Shown here one piece after another: positions 26,340 through 33,902 of a DNA stretch of 47,537 nucleotides (position 1 is the stretch's first letter; each line of letters starts with the position of its first letter). Both the position numbers and the translations under genes were made by a program. Below the pieces are notes generated by a model, which saw only the letters and a list, made by a program, of their open reading frames with translations, made no database searches and had not been told where the DNA came from. Source of the stretch: Thiobacillus sp. (lineage in GTDB: Bacteria; Pseudomonadota; Gammaproteobacteria; Burkholderiales; Thiobacillaceae); contig NZ_JANJXQ010000085.1 in assembly GCF_024708915.1 (NCBI RefSeq), forward strand, positions 1 to 47,537, given 5' to 3'.

Positions 26340-26687
26340 TTACACATCGAGCATCAATTTCAGCGGCTTGCGCATGCCGGCGACGCGGCAGGCCTGCTGC
26401 CCGTAGCCATGCGGAAACAGTTCGTACAAGGCCTGCTTGGCGGCGCGTTTGTCGCTGCCCTGCGCAGCCAGATGCTGAATGACCCGGCGCGCTTCGGGCA
26501 CGCTCTCGTTCTCGGCGTACCAGGCGCGGATGAAATCGAGCACCTGCCAGTGGGCTGCGCTCAAGGTCAGGCCATCCTCGGCCGCCAGCAACGGCGCAAG
26601 CGTCCGGCTCCACTCGGCGGGATTCAGCAAAAAACCTTCGTTGTCGCGTTCGGGCATCAGGACGGCAAGGTCGGCACGGCTGTTCAT
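26340..26687 (-). CDS. DsrC/TusE-family protein lacking the C-terminal cysteine
   Basis: 115 residues. GFLLNPAEWS near the N-terminus, LSAAHWQVLDFIRAWYAENE in the middle and RAAKQALYELFPHGYGQQAC at the end match the DsrC/TusE/gamma family of sulfur-carrier proteins. DsrC has two C-terminal cysteines: the internal one (Cys-B) in GC..AG and the penultimate one (Cys-A). Here only the internal cysteine remains, Cys100 in QQACRVAGMRKP; the terminus is KPLKLMLDV with no cysteine. It therefore cannot make the usual intramolecular disulfide or the penultimate persulfide and may be regulatory. It is divergent to a LysR regulator and probably cotranscribed with the HPP gene. Confidence 0.9.
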   Translation of the reverse strand: MNSRADLAVLMPERDNEGFLLNPAEWSRTLAPLLAAEDGLTLSAAHWQVLDFIRAWYAENESVPEARRVIQHLAAQGSDKRAAKQALYELFPHGYGQQACRVAGMRKPLKLMLDV

Positions 26688-26745
26688 CGCAGGCTCCCGG
26701 TTTGAAGAGGGGCCTAGTTTAGAGATCTCTTATATATCCTTCTAA

Positions 26746-26783
26746 CGATAAATTTTGGTATCTAATATCGGAAAAACCGATAT
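26746..26783. promoter_or_regulatory. Palindromic operator candidate between the DsrC-like and LysR genes
   Basis: The AT-rich divergent gap 26688-26790 contains ATATCGG (26765-26771), AAAAA and CCGATAT (26777-26783), a perfect 7-bp inverted repeat ending 7 bases before the LysR ATG. A CGATA at 26746-26750 lies 15 bases from the TATCG inside the first arm. The layout fits a LysR autoregulatory operator; its half-sites also resemble those of the ModE-like boxes at 7372 and 12352. Confidence 0.5.
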
Positions 26784-26790
26784 CTGAAAA

Positions 26791-27639
26791 ATGGACACCG
26801 AACTCGCCCGTACTTTTCTCATGGTCGCCGCCAACGGCAACTTCGTCGCCGCTGCCAGCCGTCTGCACGTCACCCAGTCGACCGTGAGCGCGCGCATCCA
26901 CACGCTGGAAACCACGCTCGGCGTGCGCCTGTTCCAGCGCGGTCGCAACGGTGCGGAATTGACGCCGGCAGGCAAGCGTTTCCTGCGCCACGCCAAGCAT
27001 CTGGTGCGCACGGTGGAGCAGGCGCGCCACGATGTGGGCTTGCCCGAGGGGTTTCACGACGTACTGACGCTGAGCGGACGGATCGCGGTATGGGAGGGGT
27101 TCCTGCCGCACTGGGTGGCGTGGATGCGCGGGGCGGCGCCGGACGTGTCGCTGCGCCTGGAAGTCGGCTTCGAACCCGACATCATGCAGGGACTGATCGA
27201 GGGCACGGTGGACATCGGCGTCATGTACACGCCGACTTCGCGCCCCGGGCTGGTGGTGGAGCCGCTGTTCGATGAAACCCTGCTGCTGGTGACCAACGAC
27301 CCCACCCGCCCCTGGCCGGATCCCGACTATATCCACATCGATTGGGGAGCGGAGTTCCACGCCTTGTTCAGCGAGCACCATCCCGAGATGGGGGCTCCCA
27401 CCCTGGTTGCCAACGTCGGCTGGCTGGGCGTGCAGCAAGCGCTCATTTATGGCGGCAGCGGGTATTCCCCGCTGCGGCTGGTGCGGCATCACCTCGAAGC
27501 CGGACAGCTGTGGCGTGTCCCGCAAAGCCCGCAGTTCAAACTGACGGCCTACATGGTGTTCCCGCGCGACAGCGACAGCGCCACCCTGAAGCAGGCGCTC
27601 GACGGCTTGCGTGAACTGGCTAAGGCAGAGGAGTCGTGA
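26791..27639 (+). CDS. LysR-type transcriptional regulator
   Basis: 282 residues. The winged helix (about 1-60) contains ASRLHVTQSTVSARIHTLET followed by LGVRLFQRGRNGAELTPAG. The effector domain runs from GRIAVWEGFLPHWVAWMRG to the end, including EGTVDIGVMYTPTSRPGLVV, a periplasmic-binding-like fold. The effector is unknown. It is divergent from the DsrC-like gene, the usual position of a LysR target, so it probably controls that gene and HPP. The lipoprotein gene follows after one base and is likely cotranscribed. Confidence 0.92.
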   Translation: MDTELARTFLMVAANGNFVAAASRLHVTQSTVSARIHTLETTLGVRLFQRGRNGAELTPAGKRFLRHAKHLVRTVEQARHDVGLPEGFHDVLTLSGRIAVWEGFLPHWVAWMRGAAPDVSLRLEVGFEPDIMQGLIEGTVDIGVMYTPTSRPGLVVEPLFDETLLLVTNDPTRPWPDPDYIHIDWGAEFHALFSEHHPEMGAPTLVANVGWLGVQQALIYGGSGYSPLRLVRHHLEAGQLWRVPQSPQFKLTAYMVFPRDSDSATLKQALDGLRELAKAEES

Positions 27640-27640
27640 T

Positions 27641-28054
27641 ATGGGCAGGACATGCCGCATGAACCGGCGCCTTGTACGCGGGTTGGGCCTGCTGGCCGCC
27701 GTGCTTTTTCTGACAGGCTGCTTCACCGATGCCGCGACCCGGCTTGCCTACGACATCGAGTCCGGCGTGAACCGCATGAACCGGCTGAACGAAGCGCGCT
27801 ACAGCATCCGCCACACGCCCGCGGAGTCCAGCGAATGCACCGGTCCTTACACCGTGCAGCTCGACAAGGTCGGGGCCTTGATCGTGTGGTGCAGGGATGC
27901 GGCCGGAAACATCGTCGCAAGCGGCAGCACGTCGTACCACGCGCGCTTCATCGATACGCCGGCAAGCTTCATTCTGGACAAGCCGGCCGGTTCAACTCTG
28001 GCGATAGACCTGGAGCGCCGCGCAGGCCGTGGGGTTGTGACCGGCGTGCACTGA
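27641..28054 (+). CDS. Small lipoprotein of unknown function
   Basis: 137 residues with a lipoprotein signal: a basic n-region (MNRRLVR), a hydrophobic core (GLGLLAAVLFL) and a lipobox ending in FLTGC at Cys27, so the mature protein should be anchored in the membrane. The mature part has three further cysteines (SSECTGPY, VWCRDAAG) and no family I recognise. Start 27641 has GGAG seven bases upstream; an internal ATG at 27659 would also give a complete signal. It follows the LysR gene by one base. Confidence 0.75.
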   Translation: MGRTCRMNRRLVRGLGLLAAVLFLTGCFTDAATRLAYDIESGVNRMNRLNEARYSIRHTPAESSECTGPYTVQLDKVGALIVWCRDAAGNIVASGSTSYHARFIDTPASFILDKPAGSTLAIDLERRAGRGVVTGVH

Positions 28055-28080
28055 CCTCCTTCGCAGGGCTGAAACGAGAT

Positions 28081-28692
28081 TCAACTGCCCGGCTTGCGCG
28101 CCACCAGGTCGATCAGGGCCGACCTGCCGTGATGATGACTGCCTTCGCGGATGACGGACTCATGCTCGGCCAGATGCAGGATGTCCCAGTCGCCGAACCA
28201 GTCGCGCAGCAAATCGGCGGTATACATGTTGGCCGCACTGGGCGGGCCGCCGGTGCCGAACTCGAGTTGCTTCGGCGTGTAGCCCTGCAGAATCAGCAGC
28301 CCGCCCGGCTTCAGGCAGCGGCGGATGCCGGCGATGACATGATCACGCTCGGGCGGCGGCGCGAACTGGATGAAGATGGCGGCCACCAGATCGTAGGCCG
28401 CTTCCGGCCAATTCCAGTCGAGAATGTCGGCCTGCTCGAAGTCCAGCGCCACGCCGCGAACGGCCGCCAGCTTGCGGGCCTTTTCGAGCGCCAGCGGCGA
28501 GACGTCGATGGCGTGCACCGAGGCGCCCTGCTCGGCCAGCCACACGCCGTTGCGGCCTTCGCCGTCGGCCACCGCCAGCGCGCGCATGCCGGGGCGAATC
28601 AACGCCGCCTGACTCGCCAGAAACACGTTCGGCGCGGTGCCGAAGATGTATTCGTCGGTCGCGAAGCGCGCGTTCCAGAAATCGGAACTCAT
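28081..28692 (-). CDS. Class I SAM-dependent methyltransferase (TehB-like)
   Basis: 203 residues from ATG 28692, immediately downstream of dsbC. It starts MSSDFWNARFATDEYIFGTA, typical of TehB-like and related small methyltransferases, followed by MRALAVADGEGRNGVWLAEQ (motif I), VHAIDVSPLALEKA (motif II) and AAYDLVAAIFIQFAPPPERD. The substrate is unknown; thiol or metalloid compounds are typical for relatives. Two bases separate it from the dsbC stop, so it is probably read with dsbC. The in-frame extension to 28917 lies inside dsbC and was rejected. Confidence 0.85.
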   Translation of the reverse strand: MSSDFWNARFATDEYIFGTAPNVFLASQAALIRPGMRALAVADGEGRNGVWLAEQGASVHAIDVSPLALEKARKLAAVRGVALDFEQADILDWNWPEAAYDLVAAIFIQFAPPPERDHVIAGIRRCLKPGGLLILQGYTPKQLEFGTGGPPSAANMYTADLLRDWFGDWDILHLAEHESVIREGSHHHGRSALIDLVARKPGS

Positions 28693-28694
28693 GC

Positions 28695-29408
28695 TTACTT
28701 GGCGTTGGCGGCGAGCAGTCGCTCGAGTTGCGCGGCCGGAACCATACCGGGCACGCGCACGCCGTTGGCGAAGACCAGGGTCGGCGTGCCGTTCACTTTG
28801 AGCTTGTTGCCCAGCGCGATGGTGGCTTCGACCGGGTTGGCGCACTTGCCGTCGTTGTTCGGCACGCTGCCGCGCGTGATGTAGTCGTCCCATGCCTTGT
28901 TGCGGTCGGGCGCACACCAGATCTGCTTCGAGGTCTGCACCGCCTTCGGATGCAGGCCTTCGATCGGGTAGAGGAAGGTGTAGACGGTGATGTTGTCGAC
29001 CTTGGCGAGCTCAGCCTCGAACTTGCGGCAGTAGGGGCAGTCGACGTCGGAGAACACCACCAGCTTGCGCTCGCCCTTGCCTTTGACGGTCTTCAGCGCG
29101 TTGTTGAGCGGCAGCGTGTCCCACTTCACCGCCTGCAGCCGGTTCAGTCTGGCCTGGGTGAGGTTGGTGCGGTTCTTCAGATCGATCACGTCGCCAGTGA
29201 ACACGTATTGCGCCTTGGCGTCGACGTAGATGAGCTGGCCGTCGAGATAGACCTCGAACAATCCGCTGTAGGGCGTCGCCTGCACCGAAGCGATGTTGGC
29301 GCCCGGAAACTGCTGCGTCAGCGCCTTGCGAATGACGGCTTCGTTGGCCTGCGCGGTCGCGGCGGCGAACATCAGGGTGGCGGCCAGCGCCAAGGGGGTG
29401 AATTTCAT
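28695..29408 (-). CDS. dsbC: Periplasmic thiol:disulfide isomerase DsbC
   Basis: Corrects wrong disulfide bonds in periplasmic proteins. 237 residues. A signal peptide (about 1-21, ending TAQANE) is followed by the N-terminal dimerisation domain and a thioredoxin fold with the active site Cys124-Pro-Tyr-Cys127 in DVDCPYCRKFEAEL, and the second, structural cysteine pair in KQIWCAPDRN and NDGKCANPVE. The cis-proline loop is VNGTPTLVFANG. No disruption is seen. The upstream 26 bases separate it from the flavin hydroxylase gene. Confidence 0.95.
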   Translation of the reverse strand: MKFTPLALAATLMFAAATAQANEAVIRKALTQQFPGANIASVQATPYSGLFEVYLDGQLIYVDAKAQYVFTGDVIDLKNRTNLTQARLNRLQAVKWDTLPLNNALKTVKGKGERKLVVFSDVDCPYCRKFEAELAKVDNITVYTFLYPIEGLHPKAVQTSKQIWCAPDRNKAWDDYITRGSVPNNDGKCANPVEATIALGNKLKVNGTPTLVFANGVRVPGMVPAAQLERLLAANAK

Positions 29409-29434
29409 TCAGTGCTCCAGTAAAAAACGAAAAC

Positions 29435-30703
29435 TCAGGACATCGCCTCGCGCACCAGCGCCGCTTTCAGCGACGGCAGGCGGTCGACGAGAGACATTCC
29501 GGCATTGCGCACCCATGCGGCGCGCTCGTCGGCAAACAGATGATGCAGGCCGTGGGTGAGCGCCTGCATGCGCTGAACCGGTTCGGCACGCTCGCGCGCA
29601 TAGCGTTGCAGCACGCGCACATCGCCGCAATTGCCCCGGCGCTGCTGCGCCAGCACGTCGACCAGCGCTTCGGCATCGCCGAATCCCAAGTTGACGCCCT
29701 GTCCGGCCAGCGGATGCACGCCGTGGGCGGCATCGCCGATCAGCGCCACGCCGGGGGCAACGGCAGCCGCCACCCGGATCAGCCGCAGCGGGAACGCCGC
29801 CGCCGGGGTCAGCGCGCGCAATGCGCCGAGCCGGTCGTGGCCCGCTGCCCGCACCTTGTCGGCCAGCGATTCCGCGTCCAGCGCGACCAGTTCGTCGGCA
29901 TGCGCCGTCCGGGTTGACCAGACCATCGACATGCAGTTCCCGCTCAACGGCAGCCAGGCCAGGATGTCGCTGTCGAAAAACCACTGGAACGCGGTTCCGC
30001 GATGCGCGCGTCCACATTCGAAATTCGCCACCACCCCGCTCTGGCCGTAGGGCGTCAGCGTCGAACCCAGCCCCGCCCAATCGCGGATGCGCGAGGCAGC
30101 GCCGTCGGCGCCGACGATGAGCTCGGCCTTGATGGCCGTTCCGTCGGCCAGCGTCAGCTGCGTGGACGCGCCATTCCTGACGAGCGATTCGATCGTCGCC
30201 GGGCAGTGCAGCGTCACGTTGCCGTCGGCCTCGATCGCCTGCCACAAGGCAGATTGCAGGCGTCCGCTTTCGAGGATGGTCGCGAGGCGCGGGACGCCGG
30301 CCTCGTAAGCGTCGAGACGGACCGCGCCGCCGCCGTCGCCCGCCACGTCCATGCGGAACACCGGCTGGATGCGTCCGCCATCGAGACGGTGCCAGGCGCC
30401 GATGCGTTCGAGGAAGCGCTGGCTGGCAGGGCTGATGGCGTAGATGCGGGTATCCCAGGTTTCCTCCGGCAATGGCCCCACAAGGGGAGTCCGACTTTCT
30501 CCCCGCAAGGGGGAGGCCGATGGGGGCCCAACGGCTACGCCGTTACCCATTCGCTCTACGGGCTGAAGCCCGTGAAAGGTCGTATCCGGCAGCTGGCGCT
30601 CGATCAGCGCGACCCGCAACCCTTGCCGCCCGAGCGCCAGCGCGGCGGCGGCGCCCACCAGGCCGGCGCCGACGATGACAGCCTGATAGCGCTCGCCGCT
30701 CAT
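29435..30703 (-). CDS. UbiF/UbiH/COQ6-family FAD hydroxylase with an in-frame repeat insertion
   Basis: Flavoprotein monooxygenase of the ubiquinone-biosynthesis type, 422 residues. The FAD-binding motif is AVIVGAGLVGAAAALALGRQ at the N-terminus, and the second FAD contact is LIGDAAHGVHPLAGQGVNLG in the C-terminal half. Between ALIERQ and WDTRIYAI, which are close together in relatives, lie about 37 extra residues (about 43-79, including HGLQPVERMGNGVAVGPP and SASPLRGESRTPLVGP) encoded by a composite palindromic element at 30467-30577. The frame stays open, so the protein is probably made; whether it is active is uncertain, as the insert lies near the FAD domain. The start overlaps the next upstream hydroxylase stop by ATGA. 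Confidence 0.88.
   Translation of the reverse strand: MSGERYQAVIVGAGLVGAAAALALGRQGLRVALIERQLPDTTFHGLQPVERMGNGVAVGPPSASPLRGESRTPLVGPLPEETWDTRIYAISPASQRFLERIGAWHRLDGGRIQPVFRMDVAGDGGGAVRLDAYEAGVPRLATILESGRLQSALWQAIEADGNVTLHCPATIESLVRNGASTQLTLADGTAIKAELIVGADGAASRIRDWAGLGSTLTPYGQSGVVANFECGRAHRGTAFQWFFDSDILAWLPLSGNCMSMVWSTRTAHADELVALDAESLADKVRAAGHDRLGALRALTPAAAFPLRLIRVAAAVAPGVALIGDAAHGVHPLAGQGVNLGFGDAEALVDVLAQQRRGNCGDVRVLQRYARERAEPVQRMQALTHGLHHLFADERAAWVRNAGMSLVDRLPSLKAALVREAMS
30467..30577 (-). repeat. Composite palindromic repeat inserted in frame inside a coding gene
   Basis: On the coding (minus) strand four short hairpins follow each other: ACGGGCT-tc-AGCCCGT, AACGGC-gta-GCCGTT, CTCCCC-cttg-CGGGGAG and CCCC-ttgt-GGGG. 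Such chains of hairpins are usually intergenic repeats of the REP type. Here the element adds about 37 codons without a stop. No other copy occurs in the window. Its boundaries are set by comparison with the expected protein and may shift by a few bases. Confidence 0.65.
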
Positions 30704-31836
30704 CCGCGCGCCCCGAACATCATGCGCCGCGCGACGAAGGTCTTCAGCGGCGGCAAGGTTTCCAGTGCCAGCAGGCCGAGGCCGCGTGCGTGCCGCAACA
30801 ATCCGATGTCATTGGAGAAGGTGCGCACCAGGAAGTCGGTGAAGCCGAGGCCGCCGAACACGTCGGCGCGCCGCCCGCGGGTATAGGCGGCGAGCATGGC
30901 CGCGCTGCCGATCTCGCGCGCCGCCGTGTCGCCGCACAGACTCGCCAGTTCCCAGGCGTCGCGCAGGCCGATGTTGAAGCCCTGCCCCGCGACCGGGTGC
31001 AGCGTCTGCGCGGCGTTGCCGATGCGCACCACGCGGGCGGCCGCCTCGCTGCCGGTCCAGGCGAGTTTCAGCGGGAAGGTCTTGCGCGGGCTGGCTTGCA
31101 GAAACAGCCCCTGGCGCCCGCCGAAATGGCGGTACAAGGCGGCGAGAAATGCGTCGTCGGGCAACGCGGCAATCCGCTCGGCGTCTTCCCTGCTGGCAGT
31201 CCATACCAGGGCGTAGCGATCACCCTTCGGCAGCAGCGCGGCCGGCCCTTCCGGGGTGAAGCGCTCGAACGCCTGGTTGGCGTGCGGCAGTTCGGTCTGC
31301 ACTTCGCACACCACCGCCATCTGGTCGTAGTCGCGTTCGAGTTTGGGTTTGGGCGCCGCCTCGCCGCGCCCGCCGTCGGCCACCGCCACCAGCGGTGCGG
31401 CATGGACACGGCCGTCTGCCGCATGCAGGCTTGCCATCTCGCTGCCGGATTCGATGCGCGTCACCGCCACGCCATAATCGACTGCGATGCCGGCATCGGC
31501 CAGCACCCGCTTCAGCACCGCGGTGAGCGAGGCGTAGGGCAGCACGTAGCCGAGTGCCGGCACGTTCACCTCCTCTGCCGACAGCCGCGCCACGCCGAGC
31601 GCACCGCGCTGGGAAATGTGAATGCGGTCGATCGGGGTGACGCCATCCAGCCGCGCCCACACACCGAGGCGCTCGAGGATCTGCCGTGAGCCATGCGACA
31701 GCGCCAGCGTGCGGGTGTCGACGCGTGCGTCTTCCGGCTGCGCTTCCAGCACCTGCGCAGCGACCCCCTGCTGCTGCAGCGCCAGCGCGCACACCGCGCC
31801 GACCGGGCCGGCGCCGACGATCAGCACAGGCTTCAT
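30700..31836 (-). CDS. UbiH/UbiI-type FAD-dependent ubiquinone-biosynthesis hydroxylase
   Basis: 378-residue flavoprotein monooxygenase. VLIVGAGPVGAVCALALQQQ at the N-terminus binds the ADP part of FAD; DTRTLALSHGSRQILERLGV is the UbiH/VisC-type substrate-site segment; VVRIGNAAQTLHPVAGQGFN closes the FAD site. It probably hydroxylates the aromatic ring of a ubiquinone precursor; the exact ring position cannot be told from sequence. Start 31836 was chosen because it overlaps the pepP stop by ATGA; a GTG four codons earlier is possible. It is the middle gene of a pepP-ubi-ubi array, the arrangement seen as pepP-ubiH-ubiI in E. coli. Confidence 0.92.
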   Translation of the reverse strand: MKPVLIVGAGPVGAVCALALQQQGVAAQVLEAQPEDARVDTRTLALSHGSRQILERLGVWARLDGVTPIDRIHISQRGALGVARLSAEEVNVPALGYVLPYASLTAVLKRVLADAGIAVDYGVAVTRIESGSEMASLHAADGRVHAAPLVAVADGGRGEAAPKPKLERDYDQMAVVCEVQTELPHANQAFERFTPEGPAALLPKGDRYALVWTASREDAERIAALPDDAFLAALYRHFGGRQGLFLQASPRKTFPLKLAWTGSEAAARVVRIGNAAQTLHPVAGQGFNIGLRDAWELASLCGDTAAREIGSAAMLAAYTRGRRADVFGGLGFTDFLVRTFSNDIGLLRHARGLGLLALETLPPLKTFVARRMMFGARG

Positions 31837-33131
31837 CCGTTCATCCACGCTTCGATTTCATCCACGGTTTTCGGCGGCGAGGTCAGCACCTCGCAGCCGG
31901 ACTCGGTCACCACCACGTCGTCCTCGATGCGGATGCCGATGTTCCACAAGGCCTCGGGCACGTCGTCCGCCGGGCGGATATACAGGCCCGGCTCGACGGT
32001 CAGGGTCATGCCCGGCACCAGCGGGCGCCATTCGCCATGCAGCTTGTATTCGCCGGCATCGTGCACGTCCATGCCCAGCCAATGGCCGGTACGGTGCATG
32101 TAGAAACGCTCGTAGGCTTTCGACTCGATCAGGCCGTCGACGCTGCCGGCAAGCAGCTTGAGATCGACCATGCCCTGCGTCAGCACGCGCACCGCCGCCT
32201 CGTGCGGTGAATTCCAGTGGCTGCCCGGACGGACCGCGTCGATGGCCGCCGCCTGCGCCGCCAGCACCAGTTCATAGGCGTCCTTCTGCGCCGCCGAGAA
32301 GCGGCCGTTTACCGGGAAGGTGCGGGTGATGTCGGCGGCATAGCTGCCGAACTCGGCGGCGGCGTCGATCAGCAGCAGGTCGCCGTCGACGAGCGGCTGG
32401 TTGTTGAAGACGTAATGCAGCACGCAGGCGTTGGCGCCGCTGGCGACGATGGACGTATAGGCCGGCGCCTCGGCGCCGCCGCTGCGGAAGGCGCACAGCA
32501 GTTCGGCCTCGATCTCGTATTCGTGGCGGCCCGGCCGGGTCGCGCGCATCGCGATGCCATGCGCGCGGGTGGATATCTCGGCGGCACGGCGCATCAGGGC
32601 CAGTTCGTGGGCATCCTTGACCAGGCGCATCTCGTCGAGCGCATGCCGCACGTCGACGATCTCGCCCGGCGCGACGATACCCTGCCGCGTCTTCGCCCGC
32701 ACCGCGTTGAGCCAGCCGATCACCCGCGCATCCCATGCCGGGTCCTGCCCCACCGCGTAGGCGAGGCGCGCGCGGTTGCCCATCAGCTCGGGCAGCCTGG
32801 CGTCGAGTTCCGCGACCGAATGGGCGGCATCGAAACCGAACTGCTGCTGCGCCGCCGCCGGGCCATGGCGGAAGCCGTCCCAGATCTCGCGCGTCTCGTC
32901 CTTGTCGCGGCAGAACAGGATCGATTGCGGCGCCGCGCCGCCGACCAGCACCACCACCGCCTCGGGCTCGGCGAAGCCGGTCAGCCAATAGAAATAGCTG
33001 TCGTGCCGGTAGGGATAGTGGGTGTCGCGGTTGCGCGGCACCTCGGGAGCGGTGGCGACGATGGCAATGCCGTCGCCGAGGGCGGCGGCCAGCCGCGCGC
33101 GGCGGTTGGCGTAAACGGAGGCGTCAAACAT
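31833..33131 (-). CDS. pepP: Xaa-Pro aminopeptidase P
   Basis: Releases N-terminal residues next to proline; 432 residues. The N-terminal domain contains RDTHYPYRHDSYFYWLTGFA; the catalytic pita-bread domain has the dimetal ligands in LLLIDAAAEFGSYAADITRT (two Asp), HRTGHWLGMDVHDAG (His), MTLTVEPGLYIRPADD (Glu) and NIGIRIEDDVVVTESG (Glu). Start MFDASVYANRR at 33131 is the family start; a longer reading would overlap murU more deeply. It overlaps the 3' end of murU by eight bases and the next hydroxylase by ATGA. Confidence 0.96.
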   Translation of the reverse strand: MFDASVYANRRARLAAALGDGIAIVATAPEVPRNRDTHYPYRHDSYFYWLTGFAEPEAVVVLVGGAAPQSILFCRDKDETREIWDGFRHGPAAAQQQFGFDAAHSVAELDARLPELMGNRARLAYAVGQDPAWDARVIGWLNAVRAKTRQGIVAPGEIVDVRHALDEMRLVKDAHELALMRRAAEISTRAHGIAMRATRPGRHEYEIEAELLCAFRSGGAEAPAYTSIVASGANACVLHYVFNNQPLVDGDLLLIDAAAEFGSYAADITRTFPVNGRFSAAQKDAYELVLAAQAAAIDAVRPGSHWNSPHEAAVRVLTQGMVDLKLLAGSVDGLIESKAYERFYMHRTGHWLGMDVHDAGEYKLHGEWRPLVPGMTLTVEPGLYIRPADDVPEALWNIGIRIEDDVVVTESGCEVLTSPPKTVDEIEAWMNG

Positions 33132-33813
33132 GGGTGCGCAGGCTTTGGTCGAGTTGGTGCAAACGTTCGGGCGTCCCCACATCGACCCAGCGTCCGGCGA
33201 AACGTTCGCCGCTCGCGCGTCCGGCATCGATCGCCAGCCTCAGCAGCGGGGCCAGCGGCGCCTTCTCGCCCGCCCGGGTATGGGCGAACAGCGCGCGGTG
33301 ATAGACGCCGATGCCGGAGAAGGTGAGGCGTGAGGGGGGAGGCGTAAGGAGTGAGGCAACGATCCGGCTACCGTCGAGCACGAAATCGCCTTGCGGGTGG
33401 TGAGGCGGATTGTCGACCAGCACCAGATGCGCCTGGTCGCGCCCCGCAGCGAGCCGCGCCATCGGTTCGGCCAGACGGCTGAAATCGTATTCGCAGTAGA
33501 TGTCGCCGTTCACCACGGGAAAGACGTCGCCTTCAATCAGCGGCAGCGCGGTGGCGATGCCGCCCGCGGTTTCCAGTGCGCTGACTTCGCGCGAATACTC
33601 AATGGCCACGCCCAGCGCCGCTCCGTTCCCCAGCGCGGTTTCGATCTGCTGGCCGAGATGAGCATGGTTGATAACGATGTGGGTGAAGCCCGCCGCACGC
33701 AGGCGTTCGATATGCCAGACGATGAGTGGCTTGCCGCCGACCGGCAAGAGCGGCTTGGGCGTGTGGTCGGTGAGCGGGCGCATGCGCTCACCGCGGCCGG
33801 CGGCGAGGATCAT
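33124..33813 (-). CDS. murU: MurU-type nucleotidyltransferase (N-acetylmuramate 1-phosphate uridylyltransferase)
   Basis: 229 residues. MILAAGRGERMRPLTDHTPK and PLLPVGGKPLIVWH are the nucleotidyltransferase signature; VVNGDIYCEYDF carries the metal-binding Asp. In the cell-wall recycling route AmgK phosphorylates MurNAc and MurU makes UDP-MurNAc, bypassing MurA, the fosfomycin target. amgK lies about 1.1 kb upstream on the same strand, separated by an insert (33903-34929). Start ATG 33813 is used because the family starts near MILAAGRG; a TTG at 33840 would add nine residues. A block of about 13 residues (around VASLLTPPPSRLT) is coded by a short G-rich repeat at 33323-33358 and looks inserted. 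33814-33902 shows no gene. Confidence 0.85.
   Translation of the reverse strand: MILAAGRGERMRPLTDHTPKPLLPVGGKPLIVWHIERLRAAGFTHIVINHAHLGQQIETALGNGAALGVAIEYSREVSALETAGGIATALPLIEGDVFPVVNGDIYCEYDFSRLAEPMARLAAGRDQAHLVLVDNPPHHPQGDFVLDGSRIVASLLTPPPSRLTFSGIGVYHRALFAHTRAGEKAPLAPLLRLAIDAGRASGERFAGRWVDVGTPERLHQLDQSLRTHV
33323..33358. repeat. Short G-rich near-tandem repeat inside murU
   Basis: The plus strand reads GTGAGGC, GTGAGGG, GGAGGC, GTAAGGA, GTGAGGC, a degenerate tandem of about seven-base units. It sits in the murU coding region and is read in frame as a non-conserved stretch, so it is likely a small repeat insertion rather than part of the ancestral gene. Confidence 0.45.
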
Positions 33814-33902
33814 GGCGGTTTGGGTGTGTTCGGTATTCAATATAAAAAACTCACTGCAATCATCAGCCCTGGTGGCCAAACGAGCCAAGATGAAATTGAC
33901 TC

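Noticed and set aside
28693..28917. Longer N-terminus for the TehB-like methyltransferase
   Set aside because: The extension lies wholly inside dsbC in another frame and is not conserved; the ATG at 28692 gives a complete family start.
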